DNA of 34,192 nucleotides, taken from positions 134,668-168,859 of the forward strand of contig CANJUR010000006.1 in NCBI GenBank assembly GCA_947477565.1, in the 5' to 3' direction. Below, one piece after another: positions 15,830-23,916 of this stretch. The number at the start of each line of letters is the position of its first letter. Within the stretch, counting starts at the first letter, position 1. The translations under genes were made by a program, and so were the position numbers. Source of the stretch: Deltaproteobacteria bacterium. Its GTDB lineage: Bacteria; Myxococcota_A; Polyangia; Polyangiales; Ga0077539. The notes under the pieces were generated by a model. That model was given only the letters and a program-made list of their open reading frames with translations. It was not told the DNA's origin and made no database searches.

Positions 15830-15859
15830 GAAGTAACAGAACGCCGCTCGCCCCGTCAA
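15830..15859 (-). promoter_or_regulatory. Promoter of the GAF-domain gene
   Basis: Minus-strand TTGACG (15859-15854), an 18-base spacer and TACTTC (15835-15830). The -10 box is poor. The ATG at 15796 follows after 33 bases. It lies in the 87-base gap to the divergent regulator gene. Confidence 0.4.
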
Positions 15860-15883
15860 GGTAGAGCACAGTACTCTGCGCGT

Positions 15884-16543
15884 GTGCGGATCGCGCTCGT
15901 CAGTCAAGCACAGCCCGCGGAAGCTTTTGAGATCCTCCGCGACCTTGGCTGCCGTGTCGTTGAACACTCGCCCACCGATGATCCGGTCGAGATCGCGCGC
16001 GGCGGTGACGCCGTCCTGGTCGAATGCGGTGACGACGTGGACCCGATGCGGGCCCTGCTCTTTCGCCTCCGCCGCGCTGGCGCTGCCTCCGTCCTTCTCG
16101 CAGTGCACAGTGCACAGTTACTGCGCGTCGATCCTGGCTGGCCCTTCGACGACCTGACACTGCAGCCGTACGTTCCGCCGGAGCTATATCTTCGGTTGCG
16201 CGTCCTGGAGTGGCGTCGACGCGAGGCGCCCAACGACTTGCGCATCGATATTGGGGAGATGAGCGTCGATCTCGGGGCGCGCGCCGTCGATCTGGCGGGC
16301 GAGCGGGTCCCGTTGTCTCCGCAGGAGTTCGCCCTGCTGGCTTACCTGACCCGCTTCCGCGGCAGGGCCGTGACGCGCGAAGTGCTGCTCCGTGACGTCT
16401 GGGGTCTCCGCTCCGTCGAGACCCGAACGGTCGATGTGCACATCCGCAAGTTGCGGCAGAAGCTCGGCGGCGCAGCCACCATCGACACGGTGCGCGGTGT
16501 GGGATACCGCCTCGACGCAATGAACAAAGACCTCGATCGATGA
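15884..16543 (+). CDS. OmpR-type winged-helix regulator with degenerate receiver
   Basis: A 219-residue protein from a GTG start; the upstream TTG at 15824 would add 20 residues lying in the divergent promoter region. Residues 1-110 align with the receiver fold (VRIALVSQAQPAEAF opening strand), but the phosphoacceptor position at the end of strand 3 (DAVLVE) is Glu47. The switch Lys is Gln94 (LQPYVPPEL) and the acidic pocket is missing. Residues about 125-215 are a canonical OmpR/PhoB winged helix with LSPQEFALLAYLTRFRGRAVTREVLLRDVWG, the recognition helix TRTVDVHIRKLRQKL and the wing TVRGVGYRL. A Glu in place of Asp can mimic phosphorylation, so the regulator may be constitutively active or respond to something else. 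No kinase gene is adjacent. Its stop overlaps the pdxA start (ATGA), so it is cotranscribed and coupled with pdxA and the uvrA-like gene. Confidence 0.85.
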   Translation: MRIALVSQAQPAEAFEILRDLGCRVVEHSPTDDPVEIARGGDAVLVECGDDVDPMRALLFRLRRAGAASVLLAVHSAQLLRVDPGWPFDDLTLQPYVPPELYLRLRVLEWRRREAPNDLRIDIGEMSVDLGARAVDLAGERVPLSPQEFALLAYLTRFRGRAVTREVLLRDVWGLRSVETRTVDVHIRKLRQKLGGAATIDTVRGVGYRLDAMNKDLDR

Positions 16544-17523
16544 GCCTCATCACCCTGGCCATCTCCGTTGGCTGTCCGTGTGGCATCGGTCCAGAAGTGA
16601 CCGTCGGCGCGCTGGCCGCGTTGACCGTGAAGCACCCGGACGTGTCGTTCGTCGTTCACGGGGATGCGGGAGCGCTCGCCGACGCGGCGGCGCTGCGTGG
16701 ACTTCGTTGGGAGGGGATGGAGCGCGTGAGGCTCGTCGCCGCGACCGAACTCTCGCTGGATGACCGTCGCCCGGGTCCGTCCACGCTTGCGGCGGGTCGC
16801 GCTCAACTCCTCTCCCTCGACGCCGCGATCGACACCGTCCTCGCCGGAACCGCCCACGCGCTCGTCACCGGGCCCATCGACAAGGCCGCGGTCACCCGCT
16901 CCGGGACGCCCTTTCTCGGTCACACGGAACACCTCGCGCAGCGGTGTGGGGTGCGGCGTGTGGTGATGATGTTTGCGGGCCCGCGGCTGCGCACCTCCCT
17001 GGCCTCGACGCACCTCCCCATCGCGCGCCTCTCCTCCGAACTGACCCGCGATGCCGTGCGGGAGACGGTACTCATCACCGCGCGCTCGTTGAGTACATGG
17101 TTTGGTATTCCATCGCCCCGAATCGTCGTCTGTGGACTCAACCCCCACGCCGGGGAAGCCGGGTTGATCGGCCGCGAGGAGATCGACGCCATCGGCCCGG
17201 CGATTGAAGACGCTCGCGCCGCGCTCGGGCCCGCGGTCGAACTCGTGGGCCCGATGGGGGCAGAGTCGGCCTACCGCAAGGCGAAAGATGGACGCTTCGA
17301 TGCGGTGGTGGCGATGTTCCACGATCAAGCGACCATCGCCTCAAAGTTGCTCGATTTCGGCGACGCCGTGAACGTCACCCTGGGTCTGCCAATCATCCGT
17401 ACCAGCGTCGATCATGGGACCGGTGCGGACATCGCCGGGCAGGGGATCGCCGACATCGCCGGGATGGTGGCCGCCCTCGAACTGGCGATCGCTTTCGCCC
17501 GCCAGCGGCGCTCACACGCCTGA
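16540..17523 (+). CDS. pdxA: PdxA-family 4-hydroxythreonine-4-phosphate dehydrogenase (divergent)
   Basis: A 327-residue protein of normal PdxA length. In the pyridoxal 5'-phosphate pathway PdxA oxidises 4-phosphohydroxy-L-threonine with NAD(P). Family landmarks are ALVTGPIDKAAV, FLGHTEHLA, the metal-ligand regions ASTHLPIARL, CGLNPHAGEAGLIG and MFHDQ, and RTSVDHGTGADIAGQG near the end. Deviations are the N-terminal motif GCPCGIGPE (usually G[DE]PAGIGP) and FHDQATIASKLL where the family has HDQGL. The three metal-binding His appear retained. These changes, and the absence of other pdx genes here, leave open a related PdxA2-type activity on another phosphorylated hydroxy acid. The ATG overlaps the stop of the regulator gene, and the uvrA-like gene begins 7 bases after the stop, so all three form an operon. 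Confidence 0.85.
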   Translation: MSLITLAISVGCPCGIGPEVTVGALAALTVKHPDVSFVVHGDAGALADAAALRGLRWEGMERVRLVAATELSLDDRRPGPSTLAAGRAQLLSLDAAIDTVLAGTAHALVTGPIDKAAVTRSGTPFLGHTEHLAQRCGVRRVVMMFAGPRLRTSLASTHLPIARLSSELTRDAVRETVLITARSLSTWFGIPSPRIVVCGLNPHAGEAGLIGREEIDAIGPAIEDARAALGPAVELVGPMGAESAYRKAKDGRFDAVVAMFHDQATIASKLLDFGDAVNVTLGLPIIRTSVDHGTGADIAGQGIADIAGMVAALELAIAFARQRRSHA

Positions 17524-17530
17524 GCGGCCG

Positions 17531-20290
17531 ATGGGAATGATCACCGTCCGCGGTGCGCGCACGCACAACCTCCAGGACGTCACGGTGGAGATCCCACGAG
17601 ACGCGCTGGTGGTCATCACCGGTCCGTCGGGCTCGGGAAAGAGTTCACTGGCCTTCTCGACGCTGCACGCCGAAGGACAGCGCCGTTACATCGAGGCGCT
17701 CGGTGTGGCCGCGCGGCGCTCCGTCGGTCATCTCCCAGGGCCTCCGGTCGATTCCATCGAGGGCCTCACGCCCACCGTCGCGGTCGCGCAGACACCGCCG
17801 CCCGCCACCGCTCGAGCCACCGTCGGAACGATCACAGAAGTGGACGACTACCTCCGTCTGCTGATGGCTCGCGTCGGCCGGGCGTGCTGCCCTCGATGCG
17901 GAGCAGAGGTACGCGCGACGCACCCCGCGGAAATCGTCGCGGAGATCATCGCACTCGGAGAGGGGAGACGCCTGAGCATCCATGCGCCGGTCATCCGCGG
18001 TGAGGTCGGTGACCATCGCGGGCCGTGGCTGGCGTGGCGCAAGGACGGCTTCGTCCGGGCGCGGGTCGATGGTGTTGATCACGACCTTGGCGACGATCTC
18101 GCGCTCGATCCGAGGGTGCCCCACGACATCGACCTGGTCATTGATCGAGTCGTGCTGAAATCCGGTGTTCGCCAGCGCATTTCGGAGGCGGTAGAACTCG
18201 CCATGCGACAGGCCGCCGGGGTCGTTCGCATCGTGCCGGTAGAGGGCGAGCCGTGGCTGCGCAGTGATCGCTTCGTGTGCGTCCACTGTGGCACCGCGCT
18301 GCCGTCGCCTGAGCCCGCGCTCTTCTCCGCCAACAGCGTAAAGGGAGCGTGCCCGGACTGTCGCGGGCTCGGGACCATGGGCCTCTCCCGAGAGACCGAG
18401 GTGGCCATCGAGCGTCAGAAATCCATTCGCAGTGGAGCCCTGTCGGCGCTGCTCGGGAAGAAGGTTCCGGAAGCCTGGAGCGTCCTCGCGGTGGAGGCAG
18501 GCGTCGATCTTGACCGCCCGTGGGACGAACTGCCGCCCGAGGCCCGTGAGTGGGTGCTGCTCGGCGACGACGGCGCGCCGGGACTGCTCGACGCCTCCGC
18601 CCGGACCGCCTCGGCGAAAGCCAGAGACGAGCAGGAAGAAACCGTGGCGGATCTGCGTTGGGAAGCCACGATTCCATGTCGCCGATGCGCCGGCGCGCGG
18701 CTGCGACCGGAGGCGCTCGCCTTCATGATCGAAGGACGGTCGATCGCGGCGATCGCGGCACTGTCGGTGGGTGCGCTGAGTGGTTTCCTGCGAGGACTGC
18801 GCTTCGAGGGCGCGCTCGCTCCGGTGGCGACGACCCTGCGCGCGGAGGTGCTCGGGAGGCTCGGTTATCTCGAGCGCGCAGGCCTCGATTACGTGGCCCT
18901 CGATCGCCCCGCACGGACGCTCTCAAACGGAGAGTTTCAGCGTGCACGCCTGGCAGGACAGCTCGGCGGAGGTCTGAGCGGGGTCACGTACGTCCTCGAT
19001 GAGCCGACGCTCGGCCTCCATCCGCGCGACGCCGATCGGCTGATGGCTGCGATTCGCGACCTGCTCGCGCGCGGCAACGCAGTGGTGATGGTCGAGCACG
19101 ACCTCGACGTGATCGCGGGCGCCGACCACGTCATCGACATGGGGCCCGGAGCAGGGGTGCGCGGCGGACAGATCGTCGCCGCCGGGGCACCGAATACCTT
19201 GCCGGGTAATCCCGCGAGCGTGACGGGTCCGTGGATGACCGCCGCGACGCGCCCGGTGCGCCCACGATCGCGGCACACCCCGTCCGGCACGCTCACGCTC
19301 CGGGGCGCATCGCTCCACACCCTGAAGAACCTCACGGTATCCATCCCCCTGGGCTGTCTTACCGTTGTGACGGGTGTCTCTGGGAGCGGTAAAAGTTCAT
19401 TGATTCTAGGGACTTTGGCACCATGGCTTCGATCGAAAATCGAAGGGACCTCCCGACCGTCCGTTTCCCTTCAAGCGCTTGATGTGAGTGGCTCGCTAGA
19501 GCGCGTAGTCATTGTCGATGCCCGCCCACTGGGTCGTACTCCGCGGTCGGTGCCGGCCTCCGCCGTCGGACTGATGGGCGAACTCCGAATCCTCTTCGCG
19601 GCGATGCCTGAGGCCAGGACCCGGGGATTCAACGCGGCCCGCTTCAGCTTCAACCTCAAGGGCGGGCGATGCGAGCGGTGTCAGGGCGCTGGGGTGATCC
19701 GCGTCGGCATGGACTTCCTCCCGGATGTCTCGCTTCCCTGCGATCTTTGTGACGGCGCCCGGTACGAGCCCGAGACGCTGCAGGTGAAGTTCCGTGGGTG
19801 GTCCATCGCAGACCTCCTGCGCATGACCGTGGACGAGGCGATCCCGGTGCTGGAGGCGATTCCCAGGGCGCGCGATCTGCTGTTTGGACTGCGCGACGTG
19901 GGCCTCGGGTACCTCCGTCTAGGGCAGTCCGTCACGACGCTCTCCGGCGGAGAGGCGCAGCGCGTGCGGCTCGCAACGGAGCTTTCACGACGCGGCCGAC
20001 TGCGCACCGTGTACCTCCTCGACGAGCCTACGGCGGGCCTGCACGCGAGCGACGTAGACGTCCTGCTCACGTTGCTCGAACGCCTCGTAGACGAGGGAAA
20101 TACAGTGATCTGCGTGGAGCACCACCTCGACGTGATCGCGCGAGCCGACCATGTCATTGAGCTTGGTCCCGATGGGGGCGACGCGGGCGGTCGGGTGATC
20201 GCCGCTGGCGCCCCGGAGGCGATCGCGGAGCAGGACACTCCGACGGCGCCATTTCTCGCGCGGCGCATGGGGATCGTGCGCAGCGCTTGA
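17531..20290 (+). CDS. uvrA: UvrA-family excinuclease ABC subunit A (probable paralogue)
   Basis: A 919-residue tandem ABC ATPase. NBD I: Walker A GPSGSGKSS (31-39), signature TLSNGEFQRARL, Walker B TYVLDEPTLGLHPRD. NBD II: Walker A GVSGSGKSS, signature TLSGGEAQRVRL, Walker B VYLLDEPTAGLHASD. The UvrB-binding region is present (WRKDGFVRARVDG to SGVRQRISEAVELA), as are CxxC zinc modules (CVHC paired with CPDC, and CERC paired with CDLC); an extra CPRC lies near residue 118. In nucleotide excision repair UvrA finds lesions with UvrB. Departures from housekeeping UvrA are SNGE in the first signature and changed sequences around the usual YARQFLGQM and STVGT segments (here VAARRSVGHL and RATVGT). 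Together with the unusual operon this suggests a second UvrA, perhaps for damage response or drug resistance. The ATG at 17531 is 7 bases after pdxA; a second in-frame ATG lies at 17537. Confidence 0.85.
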   Translation: MGMITVRGARTHNLQDVTVEIPRDALVVITGPSGSGKSSLAFSTLHAEGQRRYIEALGVAARRSVGHLPGPPVDSIEGLTPTVAVAQTPPPATARATVGTITEVDDYLRLLMARVGRACCPRCGAEVRATHPAEIVAEIIALGEGRRLSIHAPVIRGEVGDHRGPWLAWRKDGFVRARVDGVDHDLGDDLALDPRVPHDIDLVIDRVVLKSGVRQRISEAVELAMRQAAGVVRIVPVEGEPWLRSDRFVCVHCGTALPSPEPALFSANSVKGACPDCRGLGTMGLSRETEVAIERQKSIRSGALSALLGKKVPEAWSVLAVEAGVDLDRPWDELPPEAREWVLLGDDGAPGLLDASARTASAKARDEQEETVADLRWEATIPCRRCAGARLRPEALAFMIEGRSIAAIAALSVGALSGFLRGLRFEGALAPVATTLRAEVLGRLGYLERAGLDYVALDRPARTLSNGEFQRARLAGQLGGGLSGVTYVLDEPTLGLHPRDADRLMAAIRDLLARGNAVVMVEHDLDVIAGADHVIDMGPGAGVRGGQIVAAGAPNTLPGNPASVTGPWMTAATRPVRPRSRHTPSGTLTLRGASLHTLKNLTVSIPLGCLTVVTGVSGSGKSSLILGTLAPWLRSKIEGTSRPSVSLQALDVSGSLERVVIVDARPLGRTPRSVPASAVGLMGELRILFAAMPEARTRGFNAARFSFNLKGGRCERCQGAGVIRVGMDFLPDVSLPCDLCDGARYEPETLQVKFRGWSIADLLRMTVDEAIPVLEAIPRARDLLFGLRDVGLGYLRLGQSVTTLSGGEAQRVRLATELSRRGRLRTVYLLDEPTAGLHASDVDVLLTLLERLVDEGNTVICVEHHLDVIARADHVIELGPDGGDAGGRVIAAGAPEAIAEQDTPTAPFLARRMGIVRSA

Positions 20291-20316
20291 CCACGTGCGC
20301 CTCGTGTCGGTAGACC
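20287..20316 (+). promoter_or_regulatory. Promoter of the B12-binding protein gene (near-leaderless)
   Basis: TTGACC (20287-20292), an 18-base spacer and TAGACC (20311-20316). The -35 box contains the TGA stop of the uvrA-like gene. The ATG at 20327 is 10 bases beyond the -10 box, giving a leader of only a few bases and no Shine-Dalgarno. Confidence 0.6.
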
Positions 20317-20326
20317 CTCGTCCACC

Positions 20327-20737
20327 ATGACGGACCGAAAGGCGCGGATTCTCGTTGCGAAGCCTGGGCTCGACGGTCACGACCGCGGAGCGAAGGTCGT
20401 CGCGCGCGCCCTGCGCGACGCTGGCTTCGAGGTCATCTACACGGGTTTGCACCAGACGCCGGAGATGATCGCCGCTGCGGCAGTGCAGGAAGACGTCGAT
20501 GCCGTGGGGCTCTCGATCATGTCGGGCGCGCACAACACGCTCTTCCCTGCGGTAATCGCCGCGCTGCGCAACCGCGGCGCGGAAGACATCCAGATCTTCG
20601 GCGGCGGAATCATTCCCGACGAGGACTTCGAGCGGCTGCGCACGGCAGGTGTGTCGAAGGTGTTCACGCCTGGTGCAACCCTCGGCGAGATCGTCGCGTG
20701 GGTGCACGAGTCGGTGAAGCCCCGCACCGCCGCGTGA
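20327..20737 (+). CDS. Stand-alone cobalamin-binding subunit of methylmalonyl-CoA mutase type
   Basis: A 136-residue single-domain protein matching the C-terminal B12-binding domain of acyl-CoA mutases. It contains the DxHxxG motif in [13 protein letters not shown], whose His coordinates cobalt from below. It also has the [12 protein letters not shown] segment and the [13 protein letters not shown] loop that cradles the nucleotide tail. Such small subunits pair with a separately encoded catalytic chain to isomerise methylmalonyl-, isobutyryl- or related CoA esters. No large subunit gene is visible, so the partner must lie elsewhere or the protein serves another B12 enzyme. The downstream acyl-CoA dehydrogenase is 88 bases away and fits a branched-chain or propionate catabolic role. 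Confidence 0.9.
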   Translation: MTDRKARILVAKPGLDGHDRGAKVVARALRDAGFEVIYTGLHQTPEMIAAAAVQEDVDAVGLSIMSGAHNTLFPAVIAALRNRGAEDIQIFGGGIIPDEDFERLRTAGVSKVFTPGATLGEIVAWVHESVKPRTAA

Positions 20738-20825
20738 GCATCTGATTCGAATCCCCTACCGGGCGGCGTCCTGCTTCCGAGATTCCATTGAAACCCACGA
20801 ACCTCCTCGTTCGGAGAGAGCACCC

Positions 20826-21968
20826 ATGAACTTCGACCTTCCCGAGAGCCACCGTGAGATCCAGCGCAGCGTGCGCGACTTCTGCGTCCGCCATGTCGCA
20901 CCGAACGCCCGTCGCTGGGACGAAGAAGAGCGCTTCCCGACGGAGATTGTTCCCCACCTCGCCGAACTCGGACTGCTCGGAATCCGCATCCCCGAGGAGT
21001 ACGGCGGCAGCGGGCTCGACACCCTCGCGTACACCGTCATCGTCGAGGAGATCGCTAAGTTCGATGGCTCCCTCGCGCTGACCGTCGCGTCACACAACGG
21101 TCTCGGCACGGGTCATATCCTTCGCTTCGGCAACGAGGCGCAGAAGCAGAAGTATCTGCCCAAGGCCGCCACCGGCGAGTGGCTCGCGGCGTGGGCGTTG
21201 ACCGAGCCGGGATCGGGATCCGACGCCGCCGGGATGCGCACCACCGCGGTACGCCAGGGGGACGGATGGGTACTCAACGGCACCAAGATGTTCATCACTC
21301 AGGGATCCGTCGGCGGGTTCTGCGTGGTGCTCGCATCGACCGATCCGTCGCGCAAACAAAAGGGAATCACCGCCTTCGTGGTGGAGCACGGCACGCCCGG
21401 GTTTCGCGCCAGCAAGCACCTCGAGAAGATGGGCATGCGGTCGAGCGACACCGTCGAACTCACCTTCGAGGACTGCTACGTCTCCGACGAGCAGCGAGTC
21501 GGTGAACTCAACCAGGGCTTCATCGACACCCTGGGCATCCTCGACCGCGGGCGCGTCTCCATCGGCGCACTGGCCCTCGGCCTCGGCGAAGGGGCCCTCG
21601 AAGCCGCCATCCGATACGCGAAGGACCGGGAGCAGTTCGGGAAGGCCATCTCGGAGTTCCAGGCCATCCAGTGGATGATCGCGGACTCGCGAACGGAACT
21701 CGATGCCGCTCGCCTGCTCGTGTACCGGGCGGCCTGCCTCGCCGACGCCGGCGGGCGCTACTCCCTCGAAGCCTCTACCGCCAAGCTCTTCGCCAGCGAG
21801 GTCGGAAGCCGGGTGTGTAACCGTTCGCTCCAGATCCACGGCGGCTACGGCTACACCCGCGAGTTTCCGGTCGAGCGGCACCTGCGCGACGCGAAGCTGT
21901 GCGAGATCGGCGAGGGCACCAGCGAGGTGCAGCGCATGATCATCGCGCGCCACGTCCTCGCGGGCTGA
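20826..21968 (+). CDS. Acyl-CoA dehydrogenase (short/branched-chain type)
   Basis: A 380-residue flavoprotein of standard length. It oxidises the alpha-beta bond of acyl-CoA thioesters and passes electrons to ETF. Motifs are [20 protein letters not shown] (FAD and substrate site), [81 protein letters not shown] and the final [16 protein letters not shown]. The Glu of GEGTSE occupies the usual catalytic base position, as in short-chain and butyryl-type enzymes. The ATG is preceded by GGAGAG. It probably works with the preceding B12-binding subunit in fatty or amino-acid catabolism; exact chain length cannot be told. The 88-base gap upstream shows no clear promoter, so read-through from the B12 gene is likely. 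Confidence 0.92.
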   Translation: MNFDLPESHREIQRSVRDFCVRHVAPNARRWDEEERFPTEIVPHLAELGLLGIRIPEEYGGSGLDTLAYTVIVEEIAKFDGSLALTVASHNGLGTGHILRFGNEAQKQKYLPKAATGEWLAAWALTEPGSGSDAAGMRTTAVRQGDGWVLNGTKMFITQGSVGGFCVVLASTDPSRKQKGITAFVVEHGTPGFRASKHLEKMGMRSSDTVELTFEDCYVSDEQRVGELNQGFIDTLGILDRGRVSIGALALGLGEGALEAAIRYAKDREQFGKAISEFQAIQWMIADSRTELDAARLLVYRAACLADAGGRYSLEASTAKLFASEVGSRVCNRSLQIHGGYGYTREFPVERHLRDAKLCEIGEGTSEVQRMIIARHVLAG

Positions 21969-22009
21969 ACGTCCTTCGCATCTCTTACCTTTCTCCGTCC
22001 CGCCTTCGG

Positions 22010-22015
22010 TAGACT
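22010..22015 (+). promoter_or_regulatory. Probable -10 element of the TssM-like gene
   Basis: TAGACT lies 9 bases before the ATG at 22025, the same geometry as the leaderless promoters elsewhere in the window. The best -35 candidate is TTACCT (21985-21990), 19 bases away, which is weak. Confidence 0.35.
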
Positions 22016-22024
22016 GCGGCCCTC

Positions 22025-23902
22025 ATGCAGGGCCACAGGTTCATCGCGGCCGTCTTTCTCCTCACACTGATAGTCCTTGGTGCGGTGCTCCCGCTCGGCG
22101 CCGTCGGCTACGTCACCCTCACCGCTCTCGGCATCGCAGTCGCCGTGTACGCCGTGCTGGGCGAGCGCAACCTGTCCCTCGTCGGCTCCGTCTCACAACG
22201 CGGAGCGCTCGCGAGCACCATCGCCCGTAGCGCGCTCGCCGCCAACGACGAGCAGCGCGCCGGCATCGCGAGCATGGAAGAAGACATCCGCGATGCCGTG
22301 CAGCGCCTCACCGGCGCCTCCGCCGGGCAGTCCGCGCGCCATGCCCTCGACGCGCTCCCGTGGGTGCTCGTGATGGGCCTGCCGCAGTCTGGCAAGAGCA
22401 GCATGCTGGCCTCCTCGGGTCAGCCCTTCGCCTACGCGACACCCTCCGGCGGGGCGCGCGGCGTACGCGGCTGCCGCTGGTGGATCACCCCGCAGTGCGC
22501 CTGGATCGACACCGGCGGCAGCTACATCCTGGGTGATTCCGCGCTGCCCGAGTGGCTCACCCTGCTGCGCAACCTCGCGACGCTTCGGCCGAAGCAGCCA
22601 CTGCACGCGGTGGTGCTCACGATCGCTGCGGACTCCATCCCCTCGGCGCGGCCCGAGGACGTGGACGCGGCGGCGAAGCGCGTGCGGCAGCGGCTCGACG
22701 AGGCCCTCGGTTATCTCGGCATCGACGTCCCCGTGTACCTGATGGTCACGCGCAGTGACCTGCTCCCGGGCTTCCTCGATTTCTTCGCCGATCTGCGAGA
22801 AGGCGATCGCGGACAGATCTGGGGAAGTACCTGGAAGAGCGACGACGCAACCCCGATCGCCCAGCGTCTGACACGCAGCTTCGATGAACTTCTCCAGTCC
22901 CTCGTGCTGCGCTCGCTCCGCAGGATGGGCGGGCGCGAACCCGAGGAGGCGCGTGCCAGCCACTACCAGTTTCCACAGTGGTTTGCGGCGCTTCAGCCCA
23001 ACCTGCAGCGCTTCGCGGCGACGCTGTTCGCCTCCAACGTCTTCCAGGGGCGGGTGAGCGCGCGAGGCATCTATTTCTCCAGCGCCGCCGAGTCGATGAT
23101 GCGCACCCCGGGCGGACTCAGCGCGACCGGCCAGCGAGGCTTCTTCCTCCGCGACTGGATCTCTCATCTGGTGGTTCCCGACCAGGAGTTGGCCGGTCCC
23201 AGCGCCACGGAGATGCATCGCCGTAAGGGCCGTCGCAACGCGGTCGCAGCCCTGCTCTGCTCGATGGCCGTGCTGCTCGGGGTCCTCGGGGGATGGTCGT
23301 GGAGCGAAAACCACGACGCACTCGGCCGCTTCGACGCCTCGTTTACCGCCGGCGTCAACGGCCGCACCCCGGTCGCCCTCGCCACCCTCGACCGACTGCG
23401 AACCGATGTTGAACTCCTGCGCGCTCGCACCCGCGACGACGCTCCCGTCTGGTCACGCCTCGGAATGAACGTCACCGATCAGGTCGCTCCGCGCGCGTCG
23501 GTGGCCTTCTCGACGCTCGTCGCCAGGGATGTCGCAGGCCCCGTCGCAGAGCGCCTCCGCCTCGAACTCGCCCGCCTCCGCGATCGCTACGTCGCCAGCG
23601 GCGCAGTCCCCACCGCGCAAGATCGTGTGCGCGGCATCGAGCACCTCCGGCTCTACCTGCTGCTCACCACCCCGCGAACCGTCGAGGATCCGCAGCCGGC
23701 CGATCCCGTGCAACTCGACTGGCTGACCACCCAGATGACCGCCGAGTGGGAAGCCCTCTCGCGCAGCGGAAGTCCGGCCGATCAGGCCGTGCGCGCGGTG
23801 CAGATTCGGCTCTACGGACAGGTGCTCGCGGTAGAGACACGGGTCGCCGCACCCCGCGACCTCGTGCTGGTGACTGGCCTGCGGTCCGTCCTCGCCCGCT
23901 AG
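22025..23902 (+). CDS. Truncated TssM/IcmF-like membrane NTPase
   Basis: A 625-residue protein with the N-terminal half of a TssM/IcmF protein, the inner-membrane ATPase of the type VI secretion envelope complex. There are two hydrophobic segments at about 7-46, then Walker A MGLPQSGKSS (Lys124). Next come CRWWITPQCAWIDTGGSYIL (the CDWWFTDEAVLLDTAG-type strand), an LLRNLATLRPKQPLHAVVLT segment, PVYLMVTRSDLLPGF and RGQIWGSTWK, and a further membrane helix at about 403-424. Family members are usually 1,100-1,300 residues; the large periplasmic IcmF-related and C-terminal domains are missing. The frame closes with TAG 3 bases before a convergent gene, with no frameshifted continuation visible. 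No other tss gene is in the window. It may be a degraded relic or an independent short form. No ribosome binding site; start set by the membrane segment and the -10 box. Confidence 0.8.
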   Translation: MQGHRFIAAVFLLTLIVLGAVLPLGAVGYVTLTALGIAVAVYAVLGERNLSLVGSVSQRGALASTIARSALAANDEQRAGIASMEEDIRDAVQRLTGASAGQSARHALDALPWVLVMGLPQSGKSSMLASSGQPFAYATPSGGARGVRGCRWWITPQCAWIDTGGSYILGDSALPEWLTLLRNLATLRPKQPLHAVVLTIAADSIPSARPEDVDAAAKRVRQRLDEALGYLGIDVPVYLMVTRSDLLPGFLDFFADLREGDRGQIWGSTWKSDDATPIAQRLTRSFDELLQSLVLRSLRRMGGREPEEARASHYQFPQWFAALQPNLQRFAATLFASNVFQGRVSARGIYFSSAAESMMRTPGGLSATGQRGFFLRDWISHLVVPDQELAGPSATEMHRRKGRRNAVAALLCSMAVLLGVLGGWSWSENHDALGRFDASFTAGVNGRTPVALATLDRLRTDVELLRARTRDDAPVWSRLGMNVTDQVAPRASVAFSTLVARDVAGPVAERLRLELARLRDRYVASGAVPTAQDRVRGIEHLRLYLLLTTPRTVEDPQPADPVQLDWLTTQMTAEWEALSRSGSPADQAVRAVQIRLYGQVLAVETRVAAPRDLVLVTGLRSVLAR

Positions 23903-23916
23903 GCTTCAGTCGAAGC
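23903..23916. terminator. Small hairpin between convergent genes
   Basis: GCTTC (23903-23907) and GAAGC (23912-23916) around AGTC. It overlaps the stop of the minus-strand lipoprotein gene and directly follows the TssM-like stop. A five-pair stem without T-run is weak evidence. Confidence 0.25.

Noticed and set aside
15797..16108. N-terminal extension of the GAF-domain protein by 104 residues
   Set aside because: It would cover the divergent regulator gene and its own promoter; the MRWVVELPAP start has a better context.
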